DNA of 64,000 nucleotides from an uncultured Selenomonas sp. (GTDB lineage: Bacteria > Bacillota > Negativicutes > Selenomonadales > Selenomonadaceae), in assembly GCA_934202005.1 (NCBI GenBank), contig CAKPXP010000011.1, forward strand, positions 1 through 64,000, in the 5' to 3' direction. Position numbers and translations under genes: made by a program. The number at the start of each line of letters is the position of its first letter. Position 1 is the stretch's first letter. Positions 56,188 through 63,952 of this stretch are shown piece after piece. Under the pieces are notes generated by a model that saw only the letters and a list, made by a program, of their open reading frames with translations, had not been told where the DNA came from and searched no databases.

Positions 56188-56493
56188 CACAAATCTCCCT
56201 CCAGATATGCCGTGATACGCCGTGAAATGCCCGTCTGTGCCGACTTTGCTGAGAGTACATCAGAATTGTCAGAAAGTATAGAAGTGGCATAATAGGGCAA
56301 ATCAGGGCATACTAAGTCCCTCATAAGTAGTAAAAACGTAGTAGGAATGGGGGGGTACTACTCCCGCAAGCCCCTGAAAATGTCGGCGGCAAATGAACAT
56401 TTTCTTTATCATAGCATGGGAAATAGCGAATCACAATATCCTCACATCATTGACAAACCTACAGTAGTCTTTCCCAATATTTACACCTCCTGC

Positions 56494-56522
56494 TTGATTT
56501 GTATGTATTTTCTTAGTACAAT
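56494..56522 (+). promoter_or_regulatory. promoter of GNAT gene with long leader
   Basis: TTGATT, exactly 17 bases, TACAAT. Transcription would start near 56529, leaving a ~160-nt leader. Upstream, 56188-56493 is AT-richer sequence without a recognisable gene. Confidence 0.6.
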
Positions 56523-56581
56523 GCGAGTAGTTGAGCCGACAGGCTCGATTTCATATTTTTTATTTTTGAGGAGATTGCTGT

Positions 56582-56614
56582 TTGAAGAACAACACCTTGG
56601 AGATTGTTGGCTAA
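56582..56614 (+). CDS. possible leader peptide of a translational attenuator
   Basis: A 10-codon frame TTG...TAA encoding MKNNTLEIVG, with GAGGAG eight bases before the TTG. Its 3' codons contain GATTGTTG (56602-56609), which pairs with CAACAATC (56665-56672) just before the GNAT Shine-Dalgarno site; a perfect inner stem GGGAGGTTTG/CAAACCTCCC (56617-56653) sits between. This is the layout of antibiotic-inducible attenuators, but no proof exists that the peptide is made. Confidence 0.4.
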   Translation: MKNNTLEIVG

Positions 56615-56688
56615 CCGGGAGGTTTGCGTCATACAGTCTCACACAAACCTCCCTGCATTGCGGTCAACAATCATCAGGAGGAAAAACA

Positions 56689-57315
56689 ATGAGCAAAAAT
56701 GACTACATTATCCGTTTGGAAAACAAAAATGAATACCGTGAAGTTGAAAACCTTGTACGGGAGGCGTTTTGGAATGTCTACCGTCCCGGATGCTTGGAGC
56801 ATTTTGTCCTGAATCAGCTGAGAGATGATCCTGCCTTTGTACCGGAACTGGATTTCGTCATGGAAATGGATGGTCGCTTGATTGGCCAGAATATTTTTAT
56901 GCGGGCAACCATCAAAACCGATGACGAACGGGATGTTCCTGTCATGGCGATGGGGCCGATTTGTATCATTCCCGAACTCCAAGGGAAGGGACTCGGCAAA
57001 GTCCTGTTGGACTTCTCGTTAGATAAGGCTACCGAATTGGGATGCGGCGCATTGTGCTTTGAGGGTAATATCAACTTTTATGGAAAGAGTGGCTTTTCTT
57101 ACGCCAGCAAGTTTGGCATCCGCTATCATGGATTGCCGGAAGGTGCTGATGCGTCCTTTTTTCTGTGCAAAGAGTTGATTCCCGGTTACCTTGACGGAAT
57201 TACTGGAGAGTACGCCACCCCTCAAGGATATTTTGTGGATGAAGCAGCAGCCGCCAAATACGACAAATCATTTCCCTACAAAGAGAAATTGGTGCTTCCC
57301 GGTCAGATTTTCTAA
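56689..57315 (+). CDS. GNAT N-acetyltransferase, YhbS-like
   Basis: A 208-residue acetyltransferase. The start at 56689 (MSKNDYIIRLENKNEYREVE) follows AGGAGG; the much longer open frame upstream is leader sequence. Acetyl-CoA motif A is PICIIPELQGKGLGKVLLDFS (about residue 88-108), followed by NINFYGKSGFSYASKFGIRY. Lower GC than the chromosome average and flanked by mobile-element debris, so probably acquired. Function unknown; resistance to a small toxic molecule would suit its regulated leader. Confidence 0.85.
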   Translation: MSKNDYIIRLENKNEYREVENLVREAFWNVYRPGCLEHFVLNQLRDDPAFVPELDFVMEMDGRLIGQNIFMRATIKTDDERDVPVMAMGPICIIPELQGKGLGKVLLDFSLDKATELGCGALCFEGNINFYGKSGFSYASKFGIRYHGLPEGADASFFLCKELIPGYLDGITGEYATPQGYFVDEAAAAKYDKSFPYKEKLVLPGQIF

Positions 57316-57327
57316 ACATGTAAATCC

Positions 57328-57508
57328 TTAAAAGCGAGAGGGATATGTCCATGTGACATATCCCTCTCTTGCATTATCTGTCGTTATTGCTGTTAGTCGT
57401 TCCTCCGCTATGGCGCAGTATTCCGGCGATATTTCAAATCCGATAAAATCCCGTCTGGCAAGCCGAGCCATCTTCGCCACCATAGATCCGATTTCGTTCC
57501 AACATCAT
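57328..57508 (-). pseudogene. DNA methyltransferase with large internal deletion
   Basis: From 57508 the minus strand begins MMLERNRIY, a usual N-terminus of N4/N6 DNA methylases. The following sequence continues only in another frame as VAKMARLARRDFIGFEIS then PEYCAIAEERLTAI, the usual C-terminus, ending at 57328. About 200 residues of catalytic core are missing and the join, near 57490, is out of frame. Confidence 0.65.
57334..57370 (+). terminator. hairpin after GNAT gene
   Basis: GAGAGGGATATGTC, loop CATGT, GACATATCCCTCTC: a perfect 14-bp stem 20 bp after the GNAT stop, followed by TTGC. It also covers the end of the methylase remnant. Confidence 0.65.
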
Positions 57509-57509
57509 G

Positions 57510-57635
57510 TCATCCGCCCTTCCTGGAGCGGAGCAGTTGTTCCATCTTGTCCACTTGGGGCAGTCCCTCGAATGTGGTGGTGCAGTTTTGCTTGACGATT
57601 TCAAAAATCTCGTACCACAGCAGATTGGCTTACTT
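57510..57635 (-). pseudogene. C-terminal fragment of an unidentified protein upstream of the methylase remnant
   Basis: The minus strand encodes NLLWYEIFEIVKQNCTTTFE then GLPQVDKMEQLLRSRKGG and a TGA that overlaps the methylase start region. The 5' part is lost; in-frame stops lie just upstream. It looks like a phage or plasmid gene that once preceded the methylase. Confidence 0.45.
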
Positions 57636-57641
57636 TTAGTA

Positions 57642-57670
57642 TTGCATTTGTTTCACTTTTGCATTACAAT
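57642..57670 (+). promoter_or_regulatory. promoter of dinJ-yafQ
   Basis: TTGCAT, exactly 17 bases, TACAAT, 21 bp before the antitoxin start; AAAGGAGGG follows. Confidence 0.65.
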
Positions 57671-57691
57671 ACTTCCAAAGGAGGGATTGTC

Positions 57692-57985
57692 ATGCCTAAG
57701 ACAGCCAACATCAACCTTCGCATCGAGCCGGATATCAAAGCCCAAGCCGATGCCGTATTCTCCAGCCTTGGCATCTCGGTCACCGATGCTATCAATGTCT
57801 TTCTTCATGCATCCATCATGGAAGGCGGTTTTCCGTTTCAGCCCAAACAGCCACGATACAATCGTGAAACTGTGATGGCCATACAGGAAGCACAGGACAT
57901 CATGGCCGGAAAAGTCAAGGCAAAACGCTACAGTTCCTTGAATGACATTTTAGCGGACATGGATGCGGAAGATGCCCATGCTTGA
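57692..57985 (+). CDS. dinJ: DinJ/RelB-family antitoxin
   Basis: A 97-residue antitoxin. The N-terminal ribbon-helix-helix ANINLRIEPDIKAQADAVFSSLGISVTDAINVFLHASI binds DNA; the C-terminal half (ETVMAIQEAQDIMAGKVKAKRYSSLNDILADM) would wrap the toxin. The start at 57692 follows GGAGGG. It overlaps the toxin frame by 8 nt. The antitoxin is intact although the toxin is not. Confidence 0.9.
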   Translation: MPKTANINLRIEPDIKAQADAVFSSLGISVTDAINVFLHASIMEGGFPFQPKQPRYNRETVMAIQEAQDIMAGKVKAKRYSSLNDILADMDAEDAHA

Positions 57986-58250
57986 CTTAGTAACCACCAC
58001 ACAGTTTAGAAAAGACTTAAAACGCATACGCAAGCGGGGTTATGATTTGTCGAAGCTGGACGATATCCTTCAGAAACTTCGTGCTGAAGAGCCTTTACCG
58101 GAAAAGAATCGTGACCATGATCTGACCGGAGATTATAAAGGCTTCCGCGAGTGTCATGTTGAACCAGACTGACTACTTGTTTATGCAGTAGACAAAGAAA
58201 AAATCATACTTACCGCCTCCCGCACGGGGACGCATTCCGATTTATTTTGA
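57978..58250 (+). pseudogene. yafQ: YafQ-family toxin with in-frame TGA
   Basis: The frame from 57978 (MLDLVTTTQFRKDLKRIRKR) runs through GDYKGFRECHVEPD to a TGA at 58170-58172, then continues LLVYAVDKEKIILTASRTGTHSDLF to 58250. YafQ toxins have Trp at this point (EPDWLLIY), so a TGG-to-TGA change is likely. The total of about 90 residues and the catalytic His in the THSDLF end match the family. The truncated product would lack the catalytic C-terminus. Confidence 0.85.
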
Positions 58251-58260
58251 CGGCTTATCA

Positions 58261-58689
58261 TTAGCCGTCTTTTTTCTTCCGTCGATGAATTTTCTCGTGA
58301 CAGCTGACACACAGACTCCGAAGATTTCTCTCGTCATTCGTCCCGCCATCGGCAAGGGGCTTCACATAATGCATCAGCGTTGCCATGCTTGCTCCCCCCA
58401 GCCCCAGGCACTCCTCACAGAGCGGATGCGCCGAGATATGTTTTCTGTCAAGCAGATTTCCCCATTTTCGTCGTCGGATGGCCAGGTGCGTCTTGCCGGT
58501 GCCGACAGGGCCGTAGAGGATGAGCACCTTCTGGTGACTGTTCTCCGGCTGGGTGGAGTAATAATGCTTCCCATCCAAGCAGATCTTCCCATAGCCGTCT
58601 GCCTTGAGCCATTCATAGCGGCAGACGGTGAATGCCTTCCTCGGCAGAGGGCGCAACGCAGCACGGTATTTCCGCAATCCGGTATCCAC
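58261..58689 (-). pseudogene. mosaic of IS21 IstA tail, IstB P-loop and HNH endonuclease
   Basis: One open frame made of three pieces. First, an IstA transposase C-terminus (FTVCRYEWLKADGYGKICLD, HYYSTQPENSHQKVL). Second, the IstB ATPase Walker A (LYGPVGTGKTHLAI). Third, from about 58485, an HNH nuclease C-terminus (HPLCEECLGLGG, MHYVKPLADGGTNDERNLRS, LCVSCHEKIH). The pieces are fused in frame. It is probably non-functional, but the HNH motif is nearly complete (the usual HHI/V is HYV). Confidence 0.7.
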
Positions 58690-58699
58690 TATTGCTCAA

Positions 58700-59018
58700 A
58701 TCTCTGATGAGCATGCGCGGGCCAGCGTGCTTTACCTCGTTGTCGAGGTACGCCGCATCCTGTGTGAACTTCTCGCCGAGCAGCCGCGCCAAGCGCAGCG
58801 AAGCTTCCCCGTCCTCCAGCACGCGCATGCGGCCAAAGACGATGACGCTGCGGAATGTCAGCGACCACTCCACGCCGTCCTCATGACGCCCCTCGCCCGT
58901 GATGCCATACGACACCTTGTCCGAGGCGCGGATCGCATCGAGCTTGTGCCCTGCCTTCGCGCAGTGGAAGTGTACCACATATCCGCCCCCAGTCCAATCC
59001 CATCCGAATTTCACGTGC
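58700..59018 (-). pseudogene. truncated pyridoxamine-phosphate-oxidase-family (Nim-like) protein
   Basis: The minus strand encodes GYVVHFHCAKAGHKLDAIRA, VEWSLTFRSVIVFGRMRVL and EASLRLARLLGEKF, matching the middle of FMN-binding split-barrel oxidases. The usual N-terminus with the flavin-site start is absent and the C-terminus runs into IS21 sequence. Upstream on the same strand, a hydrophobic stretch (59000-59095) looks like the end of another, unidentified membrane protein. Confidence 0.65.
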
Positions 59019-59096
59019 AGAGCATGCTCCATATGCATTCCAGCAGGGTCAATGCCAGCACAATGTTGATGATCCGGTAATGACGGCTATAGAAGA

Positions 59097-59141
59097 ATAC
59101 CCCCAGACAAGACAGTTTTTTCCTGTCCTATCTAGGGGTAT
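59097..59141. repeat. inverted repeat at the broken end of the response regulator
   Basis: ATACCCCC...GGGGTAT with an inner GACAG/CTGTC pairing around TTTTTT. It lies at the 3' end of the truncated regulator. Confidence 0.45.
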
Positions 59142-59469
59142 CATATCCGTTTCCTGCCTGCGGGCTCTGTATTTCTTGCTGGCGAGTGTGCGGACGTCCG
59201 TGATGTCCGCGCGAAGGAGATGTTCCCGGCGGGGTCGCGTACTGCTTCTCCAGGCCGCGGATCACCTTCAGCGTCTTGAACCCGTCGACTTTCGGCATCA
59301 TGATATCGAGGCAGAGTAAGTCGTAGGGTTCCTGGCGCTCGATGGACTCGAGGTAGAGGTCGAGCGCCTCCATGCCGTCCACCGCAACGTCACAGGCACC
59401 ATATTTCTCCATCGCTTTCTTCAGGAATGCCCGCGAAAGGCGGTCATCCTCCGCAATCAATATCTTCAT
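59128..59469 (-). pseudogene. truncated response-regulator receiver protein
   Basis: From 59469 (MKILIAEDDRLSRAFLKKAM) the CheY-like fold is normal through the phospho-acceptor Asp in LLCLDIMMPKVDGFKTLKVI. After about residue 78 (EKQYATPPG) the family sequence is lost and the frame continues as a low-complexity tail. The conserved Thr/Ser and Lys of the receiver are therefore missing. The start overlaps the histidine kinase stop (ATGA), so they were a coupled pair. Confidence 0.75.
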
Positions 59470-60305
59470 TTCCGCTCCTCCCTCTCGGTCCAATCGCTGC
59501 CGGATAATTTCTTCTCGCAATACGCCATCAGGTCGTGGACATCGTCCTCCTGCACGGGGATCTGCGCGTTCCAGGTCTCGAGGATCGGGTCGCCCCGCAG
59601 CTTCGGATTGATGAAAATACCGTGGCGATCGAGCTCCATGCCGCCGTTCTCCGGCTTGGAGAATTTGAGGATGGCGTTAATGCGGCGCAGGAGTTCTCCG
59701 GCACTTGCCTGCATTTCCTGCAGGTATTCCCTCTGGCACTCCGTGAGCTCTGTCTGAAAAAGCAGCGTCAGCATCCCGTTGATCCCGTTGAGCGGCGTGC
59801 GAAGCTCGTGCCCCATGTTCACGAGGAAGCGATCTTTGACACACGAGGCTTCCACGGCTCTCTGGCGCGCGTCTTCCGCGTCCGCGCGGTCCTTTTCCGC
59901 GCGCATCTCGAGCTGACGGAGCTTCGAGATGTCGCGCAGGATGATGGAGCAGCCGGCCACGCCGCCGTTCATGTCGCCGACGGGCGAACAGATCGCGGAG
60001 AGGTAGACTTTCTCCTCGCCGCGGAAGATGCCGATGTTCCGCGCGAGCCCCGCGGCCCGCCTCGTGCGGATGACGCGCGGAATGGGACTGGGGTACGCCT
60101 CGCCGGTCTCCACGTTAACGAGCGGGCAGACCGCGGAGAACCGTGCGCTCTCCGCCTCGCCCGTGACGCCAAGGATCTTCTCCGCCGCGGGATTCATGAA
60201 CTGGATCTCCTCTTCGCGGTCCGTCAGCAGAATCCCGTCGCCGATATTTTGCAGGAGCCCCTGCGCGACCGGCTCATCGAGCTCCCGCCTCTCTTCGTAT
60301 CGCAT
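59466..60305 (-). CDS. PAS-HisKA histidine kinase-like protein lacking the ATPase domain
   Basis: A 279-residue protein. A PAS domain (LLQNIGDGILLTDREEEIQFMNPAAEKILG...IILRDISKLR, residues 16-131) is followed by a short coil and a complete HisKA dimerisation domain with His166 in VNMGHELRTPLNGINGML. After AILKFSK a ~60-residue tail follows in place of HATPase_c. The tail (NPKLRGDPILETWNAQIPVQ, DVHDLMAYCEKKL) shows no N, G1 or G2 boxes. Either an in-frame deletion or a receiver-side scaffold; coupled by 4-nt overlap to the truncated regulator. Confidence 0.7.
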   Translation of the reverse strand: MRYEERRELDEPVAQGLLQNIGDGILLTDREEEIQFMNPAAEKILGVTGEAESARFSAVCPLVNVETGEAYPSPIPRVIRTRRAAGLARNIGIFRGEEKVYLSAICSPVGDMNGGVAGCSIILRDISKLRQLEMRAEKDRADAEDARQRAVEASCVKDRFLVNMGHELRTPLNGINGMLTLLFQTELTECQREYLQEMQASAGELLRRINAILKFSKPENGGMELDRHGIFINPKLRGDPILETWNAQIPVQEDDVHDLMAYCEKKLSGSDWTEREERK

Positions 60306-60341
60306 CTGATCATCTCCCGTCTTGCTGCTCTGATGCCATCC

Positions 60342-61523
60342 CTAGCGCTCTGCGCCCGGCCCCCGGGCGCAGAGCGCGGCGATCGCCGCAGCGACCGCGG
60401 GGAGCGGCAGCTGCCGCTCGACAGCACCGGCCTCCCAGGCGGCGCGCGGCATCCCGTAGACAACGCTCGTCGCCTCGTCCTGTCCGAGCGTGCGCGCCGC
60501 CCTGCCGCATCGCGAGGAGGCCCTGGGCACCGTCGTCCCCCATCCCCGGCAGCAGGACGCCGAGGCTGCCCGTGGCGAGGCGCTGATCCGCCACAGACTG
60601 GAAGAGCACGTCGACGGACGGGCAGTGCCCATTGACGAGAGGTCCCTCCTGCACCGATAGGCAGATGTGGTCCCCGAGGCGCCGCACGCGCACATGCCGG
60701 TCTCCTGGCGCGATGTAGATATGGTCCGGCGCGAGGTACTCCCCTTCCCGCGCCGTATGCGCCGTCAGACGGCAGTCCCGGTCGATTCTCCGCGCGAAGA
60801 GCTCGGAGAATCCGGCGGGATGTGCTGCACGATGACGATGGGCGGCAGCGGCGGGACGAGCTGCGTGAGCACCGCCGCGAGCGCCTCTGTCCCGCCCGTC
60901 GACGCGCCCATGACGATCAAGCGGATGGAATGCGTCCTCCCGTTTCGCATGGTCTGTCCGCGCGCTCCTTTTCGCGGGCCTACCGTATACCGCGGCAGGG
61001 CGCCGCCCGGGGGCATCGGCGTCCCCGGGGAGCCCTGCACTCCCGCGCGCGCCGCCTGCGCGATGACCTCCTCGGAGAGGTCCGTCGCGAGCAGGGAGGT
61101 CTCCCAGCCCGCGCCGCGCAGGGAGAAATACTCCGTCAGGAGCATCGCGAGCGTATATGCCTCCTCTCCTGTCGAGCAAGCTGCGCACCACGTCCGCACG
61201 TCCTGCGTGCGCGCCGCTGCCTGCGCGATCCACGGCAGGACGACGTCGCGGAAATACCAGAAATGGTCCTCTTCGCGCAGGAAATACGTATGATGCGTCG
61301 TGATCGCCTCGGAGAGGAGTTTCCGCGCGCGACCCGTCGTATCCTTCCGGAGCCACGTGAGGAAGCCTGTCGCCGTGCGGCAGGACGCCGGGAGTCTCTC
61401 GTCCTCATGCTGGAACAGTTTGAACAGACGGGATTCCAGGAGCGCTTTCTTTTCGGGTGGCAGCTGTATGCCAAACGCCTGCTGTACGATCTGCGCGTAC
61501 GCGGCGAAACATGCCTGGTCCAT
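60342..61523 (-). pseudogene. CheR-CheB fusion remnant with two compensating frameshifts
   Basis: From 61523 (GAGGAGG upstream) the first ~160 residues are the CheR methyltransferase N-terminus and SAM motif (VRTWCAACSTGEEAYTLAML). The rest of CheR and the CheB receiver are gone. After a linker, the CheB methylesterase domain begins (IRLIVMGASTGGTEAL). A one-base deletion near 60818 moves it to a second frame (PAGFSELFARRID...[18 protein letters not shown]) and a one-base insertion near 60505 restores the first ([22 protein letters not shown]). The catalytic Ser, His and Asp codons survive, but the protein cannot be read through. Confidence 0.8.
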
Positions 61524-61543
61524 CCTGCCCGCCTCCTCACATC

Positions 61544-62484
61544 TCAGTACTTGCCGAAGCCTCCCGGGAGGTACGGTTCCTGCGGCGGACGGTGCTCGCC
61601 CGCCGTCTCTTTCGATGCAGGTGCTCCGGCCGGATCGGTCTCCGGACGGGCGGCCGGTTCTGCCCAGCGCTCAGGGCGTCCCGTCAGGCGGAATTTTCCT
61701 GCCGTATCTTTGAGACTTGCCGCCTGTGCCGAGAGCTCCTCGCTCGCGGAGGCCGCCTGCTCGGAGGTCGCCTAGTTGCTCTGGACGACCTGCGAGACCT
61801 GCAGCACGCCCTGGTTGATCTGCTCGAGTGCGAGCTTCTGCTCGTTCGATGCCTTCGCGATTCCCTCGACGAGGCTGGCGACGTTCTCGACGTGCGTCAT
61901 GATGGCCTCGAGCTCCTTCGCTGTCTTCGACGCGATCGTCCGACCCTCGTTGACCTTCGCGATCAAGTCCTCGATCATGTCCGTCGTCTCCTTCGCGGCT
62001 TTCGCCGAGCGCGCCGCGAGATTCCGGACTTCCTCAGCGACGACCGCGAAGCCCTTGCCGTGCGATCCTGCCCGCGCCGCCTCGACCGCCGCATTCAGCG
62101 CGAGGATGTTCGTCTGGAACGCGATCTCATCGATGACCTTGATGATCTTCGAGATATTCACCGACGAGACGTTGATGGCCTCCATCGCGCGCAACATCTC
62201 CTTCATCTCCTTGTCCCCGTTCTGCGCCTGCACGCGCGCCTTGCCCGTGAGCTCGTTCGCTTGGTCCGCGTTCTCCGCGTTGCTCTTGGTCTGCGAGGCG
62301 ATCTCGGCGATGGACGACGAGAGTTCCTCGACAGAGGACGCCTGCTCGGCCGCGCCCTGTGACAGCGAGACGCTCGCATCCGAGACGTTTTTCGCCCCAG
62401 CCGCGACCTGCCCAGCCGCCATGCGGATGGCCTGCATCGAGCGGTTGAGTTCGCCGCGCATCTTCTCGAAATTCGCAGCGAGAT
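61544..62484 (-). pseudogene. methyl-accepting chemotaxis protein remnant with nonsense codon
   Basis: The minus strand encodes an MCP signalling domain with the hairpin tip ISKIIKVIDEIAFQTNILAL then NAAVEAARAG. The sensory, membrane and HAMP parts are missing: the frame starts abruptly around LAANFEKMRGELN. An in-frame TAG at 61772-61774 replaces the Ser of QSNSATSEQ. The frame continues (ATSEQAASASEELSAQAASL ... EPYLPGGFGKY) to the natural stop at 61544, just before cheR. So the chemotaxis operon order was mcp-cheR-cheB. Confidence 0.8.
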
Positions 62485-62794
62485 ACGGTTCCTCCCGCAG
62501 GCGCAGGACGATTTCGACCGTCTCGACGGCAGCCAGCAAAAACAGGTAGCAACAGCCCTGTGCAAAATGTCAGCCAATCCGCTTCCCTACACGGAAGGCG
62601 GCTACGGAAAACCACTCGGCCATCATGCCGCAAACAATCTGACCGGCCTGCTCAAAGTGAAGCTCAGAAAAGCGGGGCTCCGCATCGTCTATCAACTGGA
62701 ACGACGCGGCAAACAAATGATCGTCGTCATTATCGACATCCGTGATGACGAACGCATATACCGCCTGGTAGAAAAACGCTTGAAAGAACTTTGA
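62480..62794 (+). pseudogene. RelE/ParE-family toxin missing its start
   Basis: The plus-strand frame reads EIRFLPQAQDDFDRLDGSQQ, KQVATALCKMSANPLPYTEG, GYGKPLG...NLTGLLKVKLRKAGLRIVYQ and ends at 62794, a nearly complete RelE-type toxin. The expected start codon and first residues are replaced by the end of the inverted MCP remnant at about 62480. An internal ATG at 62567 has no good site. No antitoxin gene follows. Confidence 0.65.
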
Positions 62795-62875
62795 ATTTCC
62801 TCGACACGCATCGTGCCGGGGATTTTTCAACTCTATGAAAGGCTAAAACTACTTCGAAAAATCATCCAAGACTTT

Positions 62876-63036
62876 AGGAAGCACTGATTAATTCGGCACT
62901 CCGTCTTCACGCGTCTGTTCTGTCCTCTCGTCGTCGACAAATCCTCAGCGTAGCTCGCTACGCCTCCGGTTTGTCTCCTAGAGAGATACAGCACATCCGC
63001 GCAAATCCGGAGCACCTCATTTAATCAGCGCTTCCT
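62876..63036 (-). repeat. MITE-like palindromic element, copy 3
   Basis: A complete ~161 bp copy in inverse orientation to copies 1 and 2. Ends AGGAAGCACTGATTAATTCG and (reverse complement) AGGAAGCGCTGATTAAATGA; central GCGTAGCTCGCTACGCCTCC palindrome. It supplies the last codons and stop of the small gene at 63021..63347. Confidence 0.85.
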
Positions 63037-63347
63037 TTATGTTCCAATGCTTTTCTCTCGATGATGTCTGGAAACTGCTCGAGCTTGCTGCGCTCCACAG
63101 TCATAACATACCGTCTCTCGCTGCGCTTTTTACGTCCTCGCTTCCCATCCGCACGTCTGAAATCAAATATGAGCTTCTTTTTCACCAGGGAACGATAGGC
63201 CGCGATCTCCTCATCTGTCGGCCCGTCATCGAAAAAGGTCATCATCTCCTCGATCAGAACAACGCCCTCTGTTTCTTTCTGCAACGGGACATACGGCTGG
63301 TCATGCATACAGGCAAGGATCTTCTTTTCCATTCCCGTGAGTTCCAT
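63021..63347 (-). CDS. small hypothetical protein ending inside the MITE-like element
   Basis: A 108-residue protein, not recognised. The start at 63347 (MELTGMEKKILACMHDQPYV) has GGGAG upstream. It is charged, with no membrane segment; acidic middle (IEEMMTFFDDGPTDEEIAAYRSL) and a basic patch (DFRRADGKRGRKKRSERRY). The final residues GSAD and the TAA come from the terminal repeat of the element, so the original C-terminus may have been different. Region 62795-63020 otherwise contains only the element. Confidence 0.5.
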   Translation of the reverse strand: MELTGMEKKILACMHDQPYVPLQKETEGVVLIEEMMTFFDDGPTDEEIAAYRSLVKKKLIFDFRRADGKRGRKKRSERRYVMTVERSKLEQFPDIIERKALEHKGSAD

Positions 63348-63442
63348 TCATCCTATCTCCCTTCAAGATTCTAAGTTTCCTATTGCCATCATATTTCGAC
63401 CACAGTGCCGAACAACTGCTCCGTCTGCCTCGGTCACTATTT

Positions 63443-63952
63443 TCACCAGAGCGGAAGCTCCTCCACATCCTGCTCTTTCACGAGAGGAACCGGCGAAAAC
63501 TCCCTGCCGCCATCCAGCCATTCCTGCATTTCCTCTCTGGCAATCCGCAAGGGCATGCGGTCATGAACCGGGCGCACAAGCTCATCCGCTGGCTCGGTGA
63601 TGATGGCAAAGCGATCATGCCGATAGATGCCCGCGAGGAACAATATCTTCTCCTGCGCTCCGCGAAAAGTGACTCGCTGCTTATGCGCGTCCCATTCGTA
63701 GAAATGCCGCACCGGAACAATACATCGCCTGCATGCGGCGAATTTCTCGTCAAACGTCTCGGAGCGGGCATTGATGATCAGCCCGCCCTTGCGCGGCAGC
63801 CCCCAGGTCATGAGGACGGCCAGTCTGTCACCGATCAGTATGGGCGCAGGATTCCCCGGCCGCACATCTCCCGCCGCAAATCTTTCTGCATGACGAAAAT
63901 ACGATTGCAGCCACTCCGCTGTGTATTCGTCAATGCCATATCGGCTGCACAT
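63443..63952 (-). CDS. SOS-response-associated (SRAP/YedK/HMCES-type) protein
   Basis: A 169-residue DNA-protein crosslink protein that shields abasic sites. The start at 63952 (MCSRYGIDEYTAEW, GGAGG upstream) exposes Cys2, the residue that forms the thiazolidine with the abasic sugar. INARSETFDEKF, VPVRHFYEWDAHKQR (catalytic Glu) and VHDRMPLRI (His) complete the active site. It is somewhat shorter than typical YedK (about 220) but all key residues are present. Confidence 0.9.
   Translation of the reverse strand: MCSRYGIDEYTAEWLQSYFRHAERFAAGDVRPGNPAPILIGDRLAVLMTWGLPRKGGLIINARSETFDEKFAACRRCIVPVRHFYEWDAHKQRVTFRGAQEKILFLAGIYRHDRFAIITEPADELVRPVHDRMPLRIAREEMQEWLDGGREFSPVPLVKEQDVEELPLW

Noticed and set aside
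62567..62794. A complete 75-residue toxin starting at the internal ATG
   Set aside because: Conserved toxin sequence extends at least 29 codons upstream in the same frame, so this ATG is internal to a truncated gene.
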